A DNA stretch of 64,000 nt from Allocatelliglobosispora scoriae. GTDB lineage: Bacteria > Actinomycetota > Actinomycetes > Mycobacteriales > Micromonosporaceae. The DNA is taken from positions 910,503-974,502 of the forward strand of contig NZ_JACHMN010000002.1 in NCBI RefSeq assembly GCF_014204945.1, written 5' to 3'. Position numbers and translations under genes: made by a program. Under the pieces are notes generated by a model. The model did no database searches. It was not told where the DNA came from and saw only the letters and a list, made by a program, of their open reading frames with translations. This document shows, one piece after another, positions 1 through 10,400 of the stretch; positions within the stretch are counted from its first letter, which is position 1; the number at the start of each line of letters is the position of its first letter.

Positions 1-96
1 TACCCCCGGCGACTGGACGGTTACGCATACGACCTGTTCGGAATGGGCGGGGCGACGACCATCTACCAGACAGGTCGGACTGACGGGAGCCGATGA
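1..96 (+). CDS. 3' end of an unidentified gene (partial)
   Basis: The first 96 bases read open in frame 1 as 31 codons ending in TGA at 94-96, so they could be the tail of a gene that begins outside the window. The tail has a Gly/Tyr-rich segment (GYAYDLFGMGGA). I recognise no domain. The region downstream is decayed, so this may equally be chance openness in GC-rich DNA. Confidence 0.2.
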   Translation, partial: YPRRLDGYAYDLFGMGGATTIYQTGRTDGSR

Positions 97-235
97 ATGA
101 TCAGCCGCCGGTTGGCAAAATGGTGGAGTGCCAGTGCGGCTGCTCCGGTCGTCCTCATCGCGGATCGGAGGTCCCTGATCGTGTCAGTGCACCTCGACAC
201 CGGCACGTCACGATTCACCCCATGACATCTGCACC

Positions 236-616
236 ATGCGTCTTCACGGTGGCTACGCAATGTGGAACCTCAAGTCCTGGCAGGGGCTCAGCCTGCCGCA
301 GACGATCCCGCAGAATTAGGGGTCGCGAGCCTATGCCGACTGGTGCAACGCGGTCGAGGGCGACACAACGTTCTACGCGACGCCCGCGCGGCACACCGCG
401 GAGTCGTGGGCCCAGCAGGCCGACGACGACTTCCGGTTCGTGGTCAAACTGCCCAAGCCGATCACGCACGAGCGCCGCCTGGATGACATCAACAGCGAAC
501 TTCGGTCGTTTCTCCAAGTCATGGAGCCGCTCGAACTCTGCGCACAGCTCTGGGTGCAACTGCCGGGATCGCCCTCGCCTGCCGACGTCGGCGCGCTGCC
601 GGACTTCCTGGGTTCC
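236..616 (+). pseudogene. DUF72 (YecE-like) protein remnant
   Basis: Translation from the ATG at 236 gives MRLHGGYAMWNLKSWQG, then an in-frame TAG at 317-319. The same frame continues with YADWCNAVEGDTTFYATP and VVKLPKPITHERRLDDI, and with WVQLPGS at about 550-570. This is the N-terminal half of the DUF72 family (TIM-barrel-like, function unknown, normally about 250-290 residues). Homology stops near LPDFL (about 612) and the following reading (VVNARYAAGC) no longer resembles the family. One nonsense codon plus loss of the C-terminal half makes this a pseudogene. It suggests that the left edge of the window is eroding DNA, as often seen at island boundaries. Confidence 0.8.
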
Positions 617-860
617 GCGGTAGTGAACGCACGGTACGCCGCTGGGTGCCCAGCGGCGAGCATGACCAAGATGCGAGCCCCTGTCCTGATCCTCAACCCC
701 GGTCCGGGCGCGCCGCGCCCGGACCGGTTCCCACCCTTACTGGACCTTGAACAGCGAGATGTGCCGGTGCGGTCATGACACCGTCGAGCACGACAGTGCA
801 TGGGCTGCATCGCACCGGAACGATCGAAGACGGCGGGTCGGCGGATGTGAACCCGACGGA
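617..860. other. Non-coding gap, decayed DNA
   Basis: No convincing gene is seen between the end of DUF72 similarity and the stop codon of the protease gene at 861. Open frames here have atypical composition and no recognisable motif. No strong hairpin terminator for the minus-strand operon is obvious. Confidence 0.5.
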
Positions 861-3800
861 CTAAGGTTCTGACTCTGTCCCTGGAGATGGGTCGGTCGAG
901 TCGAGCTGCGCTCGGGCGCTGTTCAGCCAGAATTCGCACATGAACAGCCGGCTGTCGGTATCGGGGTCGTCCGGCGCCTCGGCTCCAGTCGCGACTGCGG
1001 CCTCGGTCAGCGCCACCACGGCTTCTGCGGGCCGGCCCGAGAACAGCAGCGCCTCGCCCAGATGGTAGAGATCGTCAGCGTAATCCCGAGGTGACAGTAC
1101 TTCGCCGGTGATCCGGTGTAGCCGGACCAGCTCGGTGTAGAGCGGTACGGCGGGCGCCGGTTGGTCCGAGAGTGCGAAGGTCCCCGCAGCCAGGCGGATC
1201 GCCAGCAGGACGTCAGCAGACGGCGGCCGGTCCGGCGACGGGCGCAGTTCGGCCGCCATCTGTGCGAGCTGGTCACCCAGGAACTCGGCGTCGACCACGC
1301 TGCCGAAGTCCAGGCACTGGCGTAAAGCCAGAGCGATCGGGATGAGGGCAGACGGGTCGAGCCCATCGGGCCTGTGCGACGCCAACCGACGGAGGATCTC
1401 GGTTGCCTCGTAGAAGGCGGGAACCGACCGCGGCGCCTCCTCCTCATCGGTGCGCCAACGTCGCCAGCGCCGATGGCCGTCCTCGTCGAGGGCCGCCAGG
1501 CTCAGCTCGGCCAGGCCGTCGAGGAGCAACATCTGGGCCAACGACAGTTCTGTGGCCGCCGGATCGAGCGGCACGCGGGAGCGCAGGAGGGCCACGGCCT
1601 CCCGGGTGAGGCGCCGGGTATCGGCGTACCGGTTCAGGGCGGCACTCACGTTCGCCGCAGTACAGATACTTCGTACCAAGTCCGCCTGGTCGCCGTCCGG
1701 GTCGATCGCGACGGCGCGGCGGTGGATCGCCACGGCCCGCAACGCGAGATCCAGCGCCTCTCCGTTGTCGTCGAGCAGGCCGGCGATCCGGCTGCGTTCC
1801 CCGATTATCGAAGCCAGCTGGTGCACCTCGTCGACAGCTCTATAGTCCATGTACTCCTGGAGGATCGCCTCGGACTCGGCCAAAACCGAGCCGGCCTCGA
1901 CCAGTAGGCCGGCATTCTGAAGCAACTGCGCATACAACGACTGCAGGTTCACCAGGGTCGGCCGGGCCGCCACCGGCTCAGCAGCCGCCCAGAGACGGCA
2001 CTGCTCGATGAGGGCCTCGGCTTCTGCCAACGCGGTCGGCTGATCATCCAATGCCGCTGTCAGCGCAGCCAGGCCGGCGAGGACGGCGACTTTCACCGCA
2101 GTCATATCGGCATCGCCGTCCTCGTGGAGAAGGCGGGCATACCGCGCCGACTCGGTCAGGGCGGACTCGTAGCCGGGCGTACCGGAGGCGCGGTCGACCA
2201 AATTCATTGCCTCGTGGAAGAGATCACGCGCAAGCGGCTCGGTCGACCCCTCCGACAAGTTCTTCAGCCAGCCCAGCCGTTCGACGGCCACGGCGTGGGC
2301 CTCTTCGGCTCGGCCGAGGCCGGCGGCGAGCTGCCGATATGAGTCCAACATGGACATCAGGTCCTTCACCTGCTGCCGCCACTCGGGACCGACCCGCAGC
2401 GGATCGTCGGCAACGATCTGCCGACCGAGGACGACCGCCTCCCGAAGCGCAGGCAGCGCCTCTCGCTCCTGGCCGGATCCCGCCAGCAGGTGGGCGTGCA
2501 AGGAGAGCGCGGATGCCAGCATCGGTACGACCACCGGCAGGTGCGAGCTCACCCTGCGCAGCAGAAATACCGCCTCGGTGACGAGCACGTTCGCCTCATC
2601 GAGTCCACCTGCGTCCGCCCGCTGCCGAGCGAACTCGGTCAGGGCCACGGCGAGCGCGTACTCGAAGTCGATCCGGTTGCCCACCGCCAATGAGCGGAAT
2701 ACCTCGATGCCACGTTCCAGCAGTGTGGCAGCGTCATCGACGTGTCCGTCGGACCACAGCGCCTCGGCCCCGTCCAGGAGTGCGTTGCTGAGCAAGATCG
2801 CGGCATGCTCTCCATCGCCGACCGCCAGTACCTGAGCGAGCGCGTCCCGCACGCCGTTCAGCGCGGCGGCAGTGGGCTCCCGGCGCGCGAGCAAGTCCCA
2901 TGCCTCACGGAAACAGCCCGCCAGAGCGGCCACACCTGCGGCATCGGCCGCAGCCCGCTGTCCGGCGGCCGGTACTGGCGCCTCCTGATCGAGGGCCGAC
3001 GATGCTCGGTCGCCCCGCGCATCCTCATCCTCGAATGCCTGGATCGCGTCGGTCATGGACTCCCGGATGCCCGTAATGTAACCAGGCTCGTCGTCCAGCG
3101 TGGTCCCCTCAAGGACGGAGATCACGCGGCGTGCGTGGATGATCGCCGCCGGCACGTTGCCCGACCCTGTCAGCGCCGCGGATAGGCGGGTGAGCGCGAC
3201 GACCAGTAGGTACCGGTCATCGAGCCGGTCCGGCTGTCCGAAGGCATCGCAGAGCGCGACCGCTTCCTGGGCGACTGGGATTGCGTCGAGGAACTGCGCG
3301 GCGTCGCCGTACAGCTCCGCGAGCCGCATCAGCGACCGGACGAGCGGGTCGGTGAAGGCCTCCGGGTCCCGGCCGAACGCGGCGCGGCCGACACCGACTG
3401 CCTCCCGCAGCAGATCGAGAGCGCCCGGCAGACGATCGGTGGCGCTCAGGCGATCGCTCATATCCAGCAGGACGTGGATGAAGGCCAGTTCGCCGTGGAC
3501 GGGCACGGTCGAGGCCAGCAGCCGGCTCCGTACGACGATCTCGTCCATGAGGGCGTCGAGCTGGTCGCCGGGTGCGTCGGTGCTCTGCAGCGCCACGTAT
3601 AGATGCGCAAGACTGTGGCTGAGGAGCGCGCCGAAGTATTCGGGATCGTTTTCGGCAAGCGCGCGGTGCAGGACAATGGCTTCGGCCGCGACGGCGGCGT
3701 AGCGCACGAACTGACCCGTGGCGGCGTAGAGATCGGCCAACAGCATCAGGCAGTCGGCCATTGGGACCCGCACGTCGGCGCCCAAGTCCTCGGCCAGACG

Positions 3801-6572
3801 CTGGAACAGCTCGCGGGCCTCCTCTGCGGCTGCCTCTGCCGGAGCGTACCGCTGCTGATCGGCGAGAATCCTGCCCGTCGTGACCAGCGCTTCCGCCAGG
3901 CCGCGTCCGGTGGCGCCGAGGGCCACGGACAGCAAGGGTCGCTGCAACTCGGCCGACTCCGTCAACGCGGTCAACGCCTCGTCGTCACGGCCCGCGTCGT
4001 GGAGTAGGTAGCCGAGGAAGGCGAGAAGCGAGGCAAGGATGGATTCGTACCGTGAGGGGTCGGCGGGCACGAGGTCACGGTAGATCTGGATCGCCTCGGC
4101 CACCGCGCGGGCGGCGTCCCGCGGGCGCCGCGTCTGCTGCAGCCACTCCGCGAGATTGACCAGCGCGCCGCCCAGTCCAGGCCTGAATTCAGCGTCCCGC
4201 GCCGCCAGCCGCCGGTACAGTCCGACAGCCTCGTGGGTCGGGCTGAGCGCCTCGTCCGGGCGTACCCGGTGATGCGCCAGCACCCACGCAAGATCACTCA
4301 GTGTGTGGGCGAGCACGGGCTCGATGGTCGCCGGTGCATCACCGGCGAAGCTGCGCAACAGGTCCACAGCCGCGCGCAGGTCTGATTCGGCCTCCGCGAA
4401 CCTACCGAGCTGCACCAGCCAATTGCCGCGCCGCTGCAGCGTACCGGCTCGCCGCTCGGCGTCGGTCCGCGTGCCCGCGTCCCGACTGGTGAACTCGGCG
4501 GGCAGCATTGCAAGGAGGAGCCGCGCGACCTGCTCGCCGAGCGGGGCCACGGCCTGATCGTATCGGTCCAGATCGTCCTGCATAGCCGTCAGGGTGTCGA
4601 GGTCGGCCTGCTCGGCGTGCCGTTGCAGGACCGCGAGCAGCTCGGGAGCCTCGGCCGACTGCAGGGCCGTACGGCATCCGGTCGGTAACACCACGTTGGG
4701 CCGGCTGGTCGCGAGCGCGTCGACCGCGTCAGCGACGAGACCCCGCTGCTCGGGCGCCGCGCCCGACCAGGCTCGCCACAGGATGACCATGATCTGCTCG
4801 AGCTGCTCCGCGTCCACATCGGCCAGCACTGCGGTGACGTAGCGCCGCGCGGCGCTCTCACCCATCTCCTGCAGTACGCCCACCACGAGCGTCTCGCCAA
4901 GTCGGTCCGGGGTCAGCGATGCCCATACCCCAGCCGGGTCAGGGTAAAGCCGCCGCAGCACGTGCACCAGACCGGCAGCCTCGTCGACCGGTCCCCCGCA
5001 GGAAATCAGCGCTCGACTCATGGCCGCCACGGCGGCGTCGACCGACCTCGCGGGGTAGAGCGTGGCCACGGCGAGTACTGGTTCGAGCAGCCAGTCGGCG
5101 GCGGCCGTGCGCAGGCCGGACCGGTCCGCAACGCGCTGCCAGTTCCGCGCCTCTCTATCTACCATGGACCGCAGCGACCCCGGCCGGTACACACGACGCG
5201 GCCTCACGGGCTCGGGCTCAGCGCGTCGCAGCACCTCGTCCAGCGCCAACACGTGCAAAGTCAGGGCTGAGTCGCCGGCGCGAGCGTGATTCAGGACGCC
5301 TTCGGCCAACGGCTCCTCGACCTGGCGGATCGCCAGGCTGAAGTCGCGAAACGCGGCGGTGAGCGTACGTCGAGCCGCCGCCTCGTCGCCGCCGATCGCC
5401 CGCAACGGCAGTACGGCTTCGTGGTCGACCAACGCCTGGTGCCCGGCGGCGAGCCGGTGCCACCAGCGCCCATCCGACCGGGCCAGCAGCAGGACGCGGA
5501 CCTTCCCCGCCCAGCGCGGAGCCTGGCTCAGCAGCTGCTCAAGCTCCTCCGCGCGCGTCTCCGCGTAGTCCAGGACCGCGAGGACCCGGTGGCCGAGGCG
5601 CACCGCGTCGTCGATCACCGCCACGTCGAAGCCGACCGGGAGAAACCCGGCGACCCAGCCGTCCCGGTCGACGAGGTCGCACAATTCAAGGGCCAATCGG
5701 GTCTTACCGACGCCGCCCCCGCCATGCAAAAGGTACGCCGTGGAGGTGTACGCCGGCTCACGCAGGCACCAGTCCCGCAGAGTGTCGAACTCCGGCCGTG
5801 CCTGGAATTCCGTGACGCGGTTCTTCGGATCGAGCCACCATGACGGACGGGGCTCCTCCGTCGGTGGCGGGCTGGGCGCGAACCCGGACCGCCGGAACAG
5901 CTCCCGCGCCACCTCGGTGCGCCGGGTCGCTCCGTCCCGCCATGCGGTTCCCGGCCGGTGCAGGGAGGTGTTCGCGGCGACCAGACCTGGGAGATGCTCG
6001 GCTATCACCGGCATTGGGATGATCCAGCCGCCCAGCGCCGCGTCGCGGTCCCGGGTGGCCTTGATCAAGCCGATGACACGTCCGCTTTCGCGGTCGAGGA
6101 CAGCTCCGCCGCTCATGCCTGGCGGTATGGCGTCGCCGGTCACCTTGAGGAGTCCTCCGCTGACGCCGACCACACGCACCGCCACCGTGTCCTCGGCCGG
6201 GCCGGCGGTCAGCGTACGCAGACTGAAGCCGTGCCCGCTGACCCACGCTCCTGTACGCAGCTCAACCGTACCGAGCCAGGCTGAGGGAAGGGCGATCGCC
6301 TCGGCGATGACCAGCACGGCCAGATCGGGAAGCGGCCAGAAGTCGTCGTCGCCGGGGTCCACGGGTATGACTGTCTCGACGGTCGCGATCAGCGTCCGCC
6401 CCTGCCAGACAACGGTCGTTCGCCCTGCCGACTCGGCCCGAGCGGCAGCCCCGACGACATGAGCGCACGTCAACAGCCGGTCCTGACCGATGAAGAAGCC
6501 GCTGCCAGCGAAGTACCCGTCAACGTGGACCGCAGCGATGCACTGCCGCAGGAGGTCGACCGGCTGGCTCAC
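861..6572 (-). CDS. Trypsin-like protease / STAND NTPase / TPR protein (conflict system)
   Basis: A 1903-residue protein. Residues 1-200 form a trypsin-like serine protease domain with the triad visible as TCAHVV (H38), PDLAVLVI (D83) and PPGMSGGAV (S154). Residues 250-560 form a STAND/AAA-type NTPase with Walker A GGGGVGKT (284-291) and a Walker B-like VLAVLDYAE (D335). From about residue 690 to the C-terminus are many degenerate TPR units (repeated A-E-A, LA-LY and A-xx-L spacing). The start is GTG at 6572, 7 bp after the Trypco1 stop, so the two are almost certainly cotranscribed. Known biology: proteins with effector-STAND-repeat order act as NTP-gated switches in bacterial immunity and programmed death, with repeats as sensor. 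Inference: a trigger sensed by the TPR region activates the protease. There is no signal peptide, so it should be cytoplasmic. The substrate is unknown. Confidence 0.88.
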   Translation of the reverse strand: MSQPVDLLRQCIAAVHVDGYFAGSGFFIGQDRLLTCAHVVGAAARAESAGRTTVVWQGRTLIATVETVIPVDPGDDDFWPLPDLAVLVIAEAIALPSAWLGTVELRTGAWVSGHGFSLRTLTAGPAEDTVAVRVVGVSGGLLKVTGDAIPPGMSGGAVLDRESGRVIGLIKATRDRDAALGGWIIPMPVIAEHLPGLVAANTSLHRPGTAWRDGATRRTEVARELFRRSGFAPSPPPTEEPRPSWWLDPKNRVTEFQARPEFDTLRDWCLREPAYTSTAYLLHGGGGVGKTRLALELCDLVDRDGWVAGFLPVGFDVAVIDDAVRLGHRVLAVLDYAETRAEELEQLLSQAPRWAGKVRVLLLARSDGRWWHRLAAGHQALVDHEAVLPLRAIGGDEAAARRTLTAAFRDFSLAIRQVEEPLAEGVLNHARAGDSALTLHVLALDEVLRRAEPEPVRPRRVYRPGSLRSMVDREARNWQRVADRSGLRTAAADWLLEPVLAVATLYPARSVDAAVAAMSRALISCGGPVDEAAGLVHVLRRLYPDPAGVWASLTPDRLGETLVVGVLQEMGESAARRYVTAVLADVDAEQLEQIMVILWRAWSGAAPEQRGLVADAVDALATSRPNVVLPTGCRTALQSAEAPELLAVLQRHAEQADLDTLTAMQDDLDRYDQAVAPLGEQVARLLLAMLPAEFTSRDAGTRTDAERRAGTLQRRGNWLVQLGRFAEAESDLRAAVDLLRSFAGDAPATIEPVLAHTLSDLAWVLAHHRVRPDEALSPTHEAVGLYRRLAARDAEFRPGLGGALVNLAEWLQQTRRPRDAARAVAEAIQIYRDLVPADPSRYESILASLLAFLGYLLHDAGRDDEALTALTESAELQRPLLSVALGATGRGLAEALVTTGRILADQQRYAPAEAAAEEARELFQRLAEDLGADVRVPMADCLMLLADLYAATGQFVRYAAVAAEAIVLHRALAENDPEYFGALLSHSLAHLYVALQSTDAPGDQLDALMDEIVVRSRLLASTVPVHGELAFIHVLLDMSDRLSATDRLPGALDLLREAVGVGRAAFGRDPEAFTDPLVRSLMRLAELYGDAAQFLDAIPVAQEAVALCDAFGQPDRLDDRYLLVVALTRLSAALTGSGNVPAAIIHARRVISVLEGTTLDDEPGYITGIRESMTDAIQAFEDEDARGDRASSALDQEAPVPAAGQRAAADAAGVAALAGCFREAWDLLARREPTAAALNGVRDALAQVLAVGDGEHAAILLSNALLDGAEALWSDGHVDDAATLLERGIEVFRSLAVGNRIDFEYALAVALTEFARQRADAGGLDEANVLVTEAVFLLRRVSSHLPVVVPMLASALSLHAHLLAGSGQEREALPALREAVVLGRQIVADDPLRVGPEWRQQVKDLMSMLDSYRQLAAGLGRAEEAHAVAVERLGWLKNLSEGSTEPLARDLFHEAMNLVDRASGTPGYESALTESARYARLLHEDGDADMTAVKVAVLAGLAALTAALDDQPTALAEAEALIEQCRLWAAAEPVAARPTLVNLQSLYAQLLQNAGLLVEAGSVLAESEAILQEYMDYRAVDEVHQLASIIGERSRIAGLLDDNGEALDLALRAVAIHRRAVAIDPDGDQADLVRSICTAANVSAALNRYADTRRLTREAVALLRSRVPLDPAATELSLAQMLLLDGLAELSLAALDEDGHRRWRRWRTDEEEAPRSVPAFYEATEILRRLASHRPDGLDPSALIPIALALRQCLDFGSVVDAEFLGDQLAQMAAELRPSPDRPPSADVLLAIRLAAGTFALSDQPAPAVPLYTELVRLHRITGEVLSPRDYADDLYHLGEALLFSGRPAEAVVALTEAAVATGAEAPDDPDTDSRLFMCEFWLNSARAQLDSTDPSPGTESEP

Positions 6573-6579
6573 GCCCGCC

Positions 6580-6927
6580 TCAGCTAGCTGGCACCGCAGG
6601 ATCGGCCGACGCCAGCGGCCAGTCCAGTTTGACCACCACCGATGCTTCGCCGGTCCCCTCGGCCAAGATGCTGACCAGCTGCCCCGACTTCACGCCGAGC
6701 TTCAGACCGAACTCCACGGAGATCTGCGACGGCCTGTCTGGCAGCCCTTCTCGGACGTGGGAGAGGATCCAGGACGATACGGACGAGATCTGCCCTCCGA
6801 GCGCCTCCGCGTGGAACAGCCGTGGTCGGGCGCCGACATCGCTCTGCGCTGGGACAGTGACTTCCGCGAGGATGCGCGTACCATCCGGAAGTTCGACCTC
6901 GACGATCTCAGACCTTGCCCCGGCCAT
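6580..6927 (-). CDS. Trypco1 (CU044_2847-family) trypsin-co-occurring protein
   Basis: A 115-residue protein beginning MAGARSEIVEVELPDG. The short beta-rich fold and the FGLKLGVKSGQLVSILAEG-type core match the family known as trypsin-co-occurring domain 1 (NCBI CU044_2847 family), which habitually sits beside trypsin-STAND proteins. I chose the ATG at 6927 because GGGGAGGAC lies about 6 bases upstream; a longer reading to 7062 has no such site. It ends 7 bp before the protease start, so the two form a translationally close pair. The biochemical role is not established. By genomic association it is probably a regulator, adaptor or substrate of the protease. A weak promoter-like pair (TTGGCA at 7012-7017, minus strand, with TATGAA/GAATAC nearby) lies upstream. 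Confidence 0.85.
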   Translation of the reverse strand: MAGARSEIVEVELPDGTRILAEVTVPAQSDVGARPRLFHAEALGGQISSVSSWILSHVREGLPDRPSQISVEFGLKLGVKSGQLVSILAEGTGEASVVVKLDWPLASADPAVPAS

Positions 6928-7488
6928 GCCGTCCTCCCCGCGCTGCATCCGATGGGGACAGCAAACCGGAACTCCCGCCCCCTGACAAGTATTCATACAG
7001 ACAGATGTTTCTGCCAAGCACGGATGATCAACCCGCATCTGCGGCGTGCTGGAGGATTTCACGTCCAGGTTCAGCCTCGACGCTGCCGACTACGACATGA
7101 TGGGCCCGACCCTCGGGATGTGCCGCCGGTGCGCCAACGACGGCGACACCTACCGCGCGGGCGCGGTAGGGCCAGCAACAGCATTGATCCAGTTACCCAG
7201 TCGAATAACGACAGCTTCATCACACGTCCTCCCCTATGGCTAGCGGTCGCCGCGTCGCCGGACGCTGCTCGACGCCGAGCCCGCATGCCTGACCGGTGGA
7301 CTGCTGGAACCTCGGGAGCGTTGCCCGCTGAGCCGCCATGGCACCGATGCCGACCAGTGCCGGACGATGATCCTGACAATTCGCCGTCAAGCCAGATGCT
7401 TTATACGGCGGCCGACGGCAACGAACTCGTTCAGGCTCTGGCGTCAGCAGTTGGACCGTGATGCGGTCGGCCGTACAGCCCGCTGGCG
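6928..7488. other. 561-bp intergenic stretch inside the conflict locus
   Basis: No supported gene. Short open frames exist on both strands, for example a plus-strand reading from 7046 with CRRCANDGD, but none has a good ribosome site or family match. A hairpin TACCGCG-CGGG-CGCGGTA at 7151-7168 could end transcription coming from the CHAT gene, so Trypco1/protease may form a separate transcription unit. The stretch is somewhat less GC-rich around 6980-7020, where a minus-strand promoter could lie. Confidence 0.4.
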
Positions 7489-10400
7489 CTATGCCCGCCC
7501 GGCATGGATGAACGCGCTCCACCGGCTGGGGCGCAGCGGCTCGCGGTCGCGCAGTGCCACGACAGCGTCGTGCAGCGCTCCAGCAGCCCTACCTGCCATC
7601 AGCTGGCCGTCTTCGGCGACCGAGGTGTAAAACTGCTGCACGACCTGAAAGCTCGTGTCGTCTGCTACGGACCACAGTGTGGCAATGACCTGACCCCAGC
7701 CGTGGTACTGCATCGCGCTGGCAAGGCTGATCGCCTCATCCGGATTGGACGTACCCGTGGTGGCGGTCTGGCAGGCGGTGAGTACGGCCAGATGCCGGCC
7801 AGGCCCGGTTGAGAGCTCGTTCATGGTGAGCAGGCCGTCGCGCAGCAGGATTCCACCACGTGACGGGCGTTCAAGGTTCTGCGTGCCGTGGCAGCTCAGG
7901 TGGGCGATGGAGTATCGGCCAAGCGCGTCCTTGACGGTTTGGACTGTTGCGGAATGCTCGTCGAGCACCAGGGAGCCGTCCAGGAGCGACTGGATATGCG
8001 ATATCTCCTGGCGCACCTGCGGCAGGGGCGCCGCACCCGGTGTTTCGTTCATTCCTACCAGCACCATGGTGCCCGGGTCTGACGTGCGGGGCGTTGACGG
8101 TGTCTCGCTGAGGGCGCGCAGGGTGGGCGTGTAGGAGGAGATCACCCGGTCCAGCACGGTCGCGCCGGAAACGGTGTGGTCACCAGCGGCGTGAACGGGA
8201 AAGAGCGTCAGCGGGCCGGTCGGGCACCACCACACGTGAGAGATCGTACGCCGGTCCGTGGAGGGGGAAAGGCCGAGCAGCGTCATGACAGGTGCGGTGG
8301 CGGCATGCCAGAGCCAGATCAAGGTTTCGGTGATGGTGCGCTCCATAGCGAGGCGATTGACCACGCTGCGGTGGCGATCGAACGTCGTCAGCGCGTTCAG
8401 ATATCGGCCGTGGTTCTGAAGCACCGTGGGGAGGTCGAGATCGGGCAACTCGACGACCCGTACGCTCGTCTTGTCCACGATGAGTGCGTCGGATCGCCAA
8501 CTGCTCACGTTCAGCAGGACCACGATATCGCTGTCGCCCATTCCACTGCGCAGATCGTCGATGCGAGGCGGTTTCAGCAGGTGCTGCCAGCCCTCCAGCT
8601 CACGTACGCGGCCGACGAGTTCGTTCCACCTGCGCATGAGGGCTCGGGTATGGCTCACGCTGTCATCGAAGCCGGCGGTCAGGTTGGGGTTGTCGAGCTC
8701 GCCTCGTACGGCCTCCATCTCGTCGGCGAGTTGGGGATGGTCCTCGCGCAACGCCGTCAGATCGGTGTTGCCGTCGAGAAGCTGGGTCCAGAGCACCCCG
8801 CGGGCCTGCTCCAGCAGTTCGACTGCGAGGTCGGGCTGACCTGCGGCGATCGCGGCGGCACACGCTTCGCCAGCCAGTCCCCTGGTCGGGGCGAGTGCTT
8901 CCTGGGCGTCCTCGTGGTCCAGCCCGCGCCACGCCAGCAGGGGCAGCACGTCGATGGCGATGGTGAACGCCCGGCATGCTTCGTGCCATTCGCCCGCTGT
9001 CATCGCCACCTGCCCCCATCTGCGAGCGGCAGTTAGCCGGCTGAGGGCGGGCAACAGCTCGTCTCGCGCTGCCTCCTCCCACAGCCGTGCCGCCTCACGC
9101 CATCCGTCGCCGCTGTCGCCATCGCGCAGGTGGCGGATCAGCAACGCGTTGGCCAGCAGGTCAAGCAGCATCGACCGTTCGAACCGGCCGGGTGAGAGCG
9201 TGGCCAGCGCCTGAGCGCCGAGCATGATGATCTCTTCGAGATCCTGCTCGTCCTGGGTTCGAGCAAAGCGCTCATTGATCATTACGCAGAGGAACACCTG
9301 GATGGCAGCCCAATTGGCCGACTGGTCGGCCATCACGGTTGCCAGTTGACGTGTCTCATCGATGGTCCGGTGCAGGGGGGCGATGTCCTCCTGCGTCTGC
9401 AAGCGGCTCAGCGCGGCCATGGCCCGGTTTAATATGATCATGGCCTGCATTGACTGATCGGCGTCGAGATCGGTGCGGGCGCCGTAGGTATCCGCCCCGG
9501 CATAGCTGTCGTCCGAGCCAGCAACCGGGTCCCGCATCCATCCGATCATCTGGAATAGAGTCCGGGCCATTGGCTCGAGCTCATCGGCGTTCACCAACCC
9601 ATCGAGCGCGTCATCCACACCTGCCAGGTCCGTCGACGACCCGGCGAGCAGATAGCGCGCCTGCCGGAGGTAGGCCAGGGTCGCACGCCGCTCCTGCTGT
9701 TCAGGCTCGTCGGCACCGATTCTGATGGCGCGCTCCAGCGCGGAGACGGCGTTGTCGAAGTCGGCGGCGACGCCGCGCACGAAGAAGCTGAGCCACAGCG
9801 CCCATGCGTGTTCACTAAGTGTCGCGGCGGTCAACATACCAGCGGCCTCGGCGATCGCCACGGCTTCACCAGTGATGAGGACACCGTCCGAGACGTATGC
9901 GACAGCCGCCGCCCCCGACGGATCGGCCCGCAGGCTGAACCCAAGATCGATACGGGCGCCTAATGCCGAGCCGAGCCCTTGCAGGAGCGGCAGTCGCGCT
10001 GCCGGCTCAGCGGTCAGTGCTAGCGCCTCGCGGCGAAGATCGATCACCTCATCGAGATCGGCCACGCCCTCGGGCGGTTCGTACCGTGTCCACAGATCGC
10101 GGGCGAGGCTTTCCAGGTCGGACGCACGACGGCCGGACTGGCCCGCGGCATCCAGACGCTGCCGCCTGAACTCGATGGCCAGGTTCAGATCTGCGGCGGC
10201 GCCGGTGAGGCGATAGCGCTCCCTGTGGCCGATGGCGAGGTCGAACAGCCAGGTATCACGCGCCGGATGATCGGTTGGCGCCAAGCCAACCACGTCCACG
10301 AGTATGGCGATGCACTTGTCGAGGTCGCCGCCTTCGCGAAGCGCCCGGTAACGGCTCCAATAGGCATCGGCAAGCAGCCCCTGCTGGATCACCCGATCAC

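Noticed and set aside
93..623. Gene starting at 93 by ATGA overlap with the first partial frame
   Set aside because: The overlap is tempting, but the reading lies out of frame with the DUF72 remnant and has Arg/Ser/Thr-rich shadow composition.
6490..7461. 323-codon plus-strand frame over Trypco1 and the gap
   Set aside because: Antisense to two supported genes for half its length, and Arg/His/Pro-rich for the rest.
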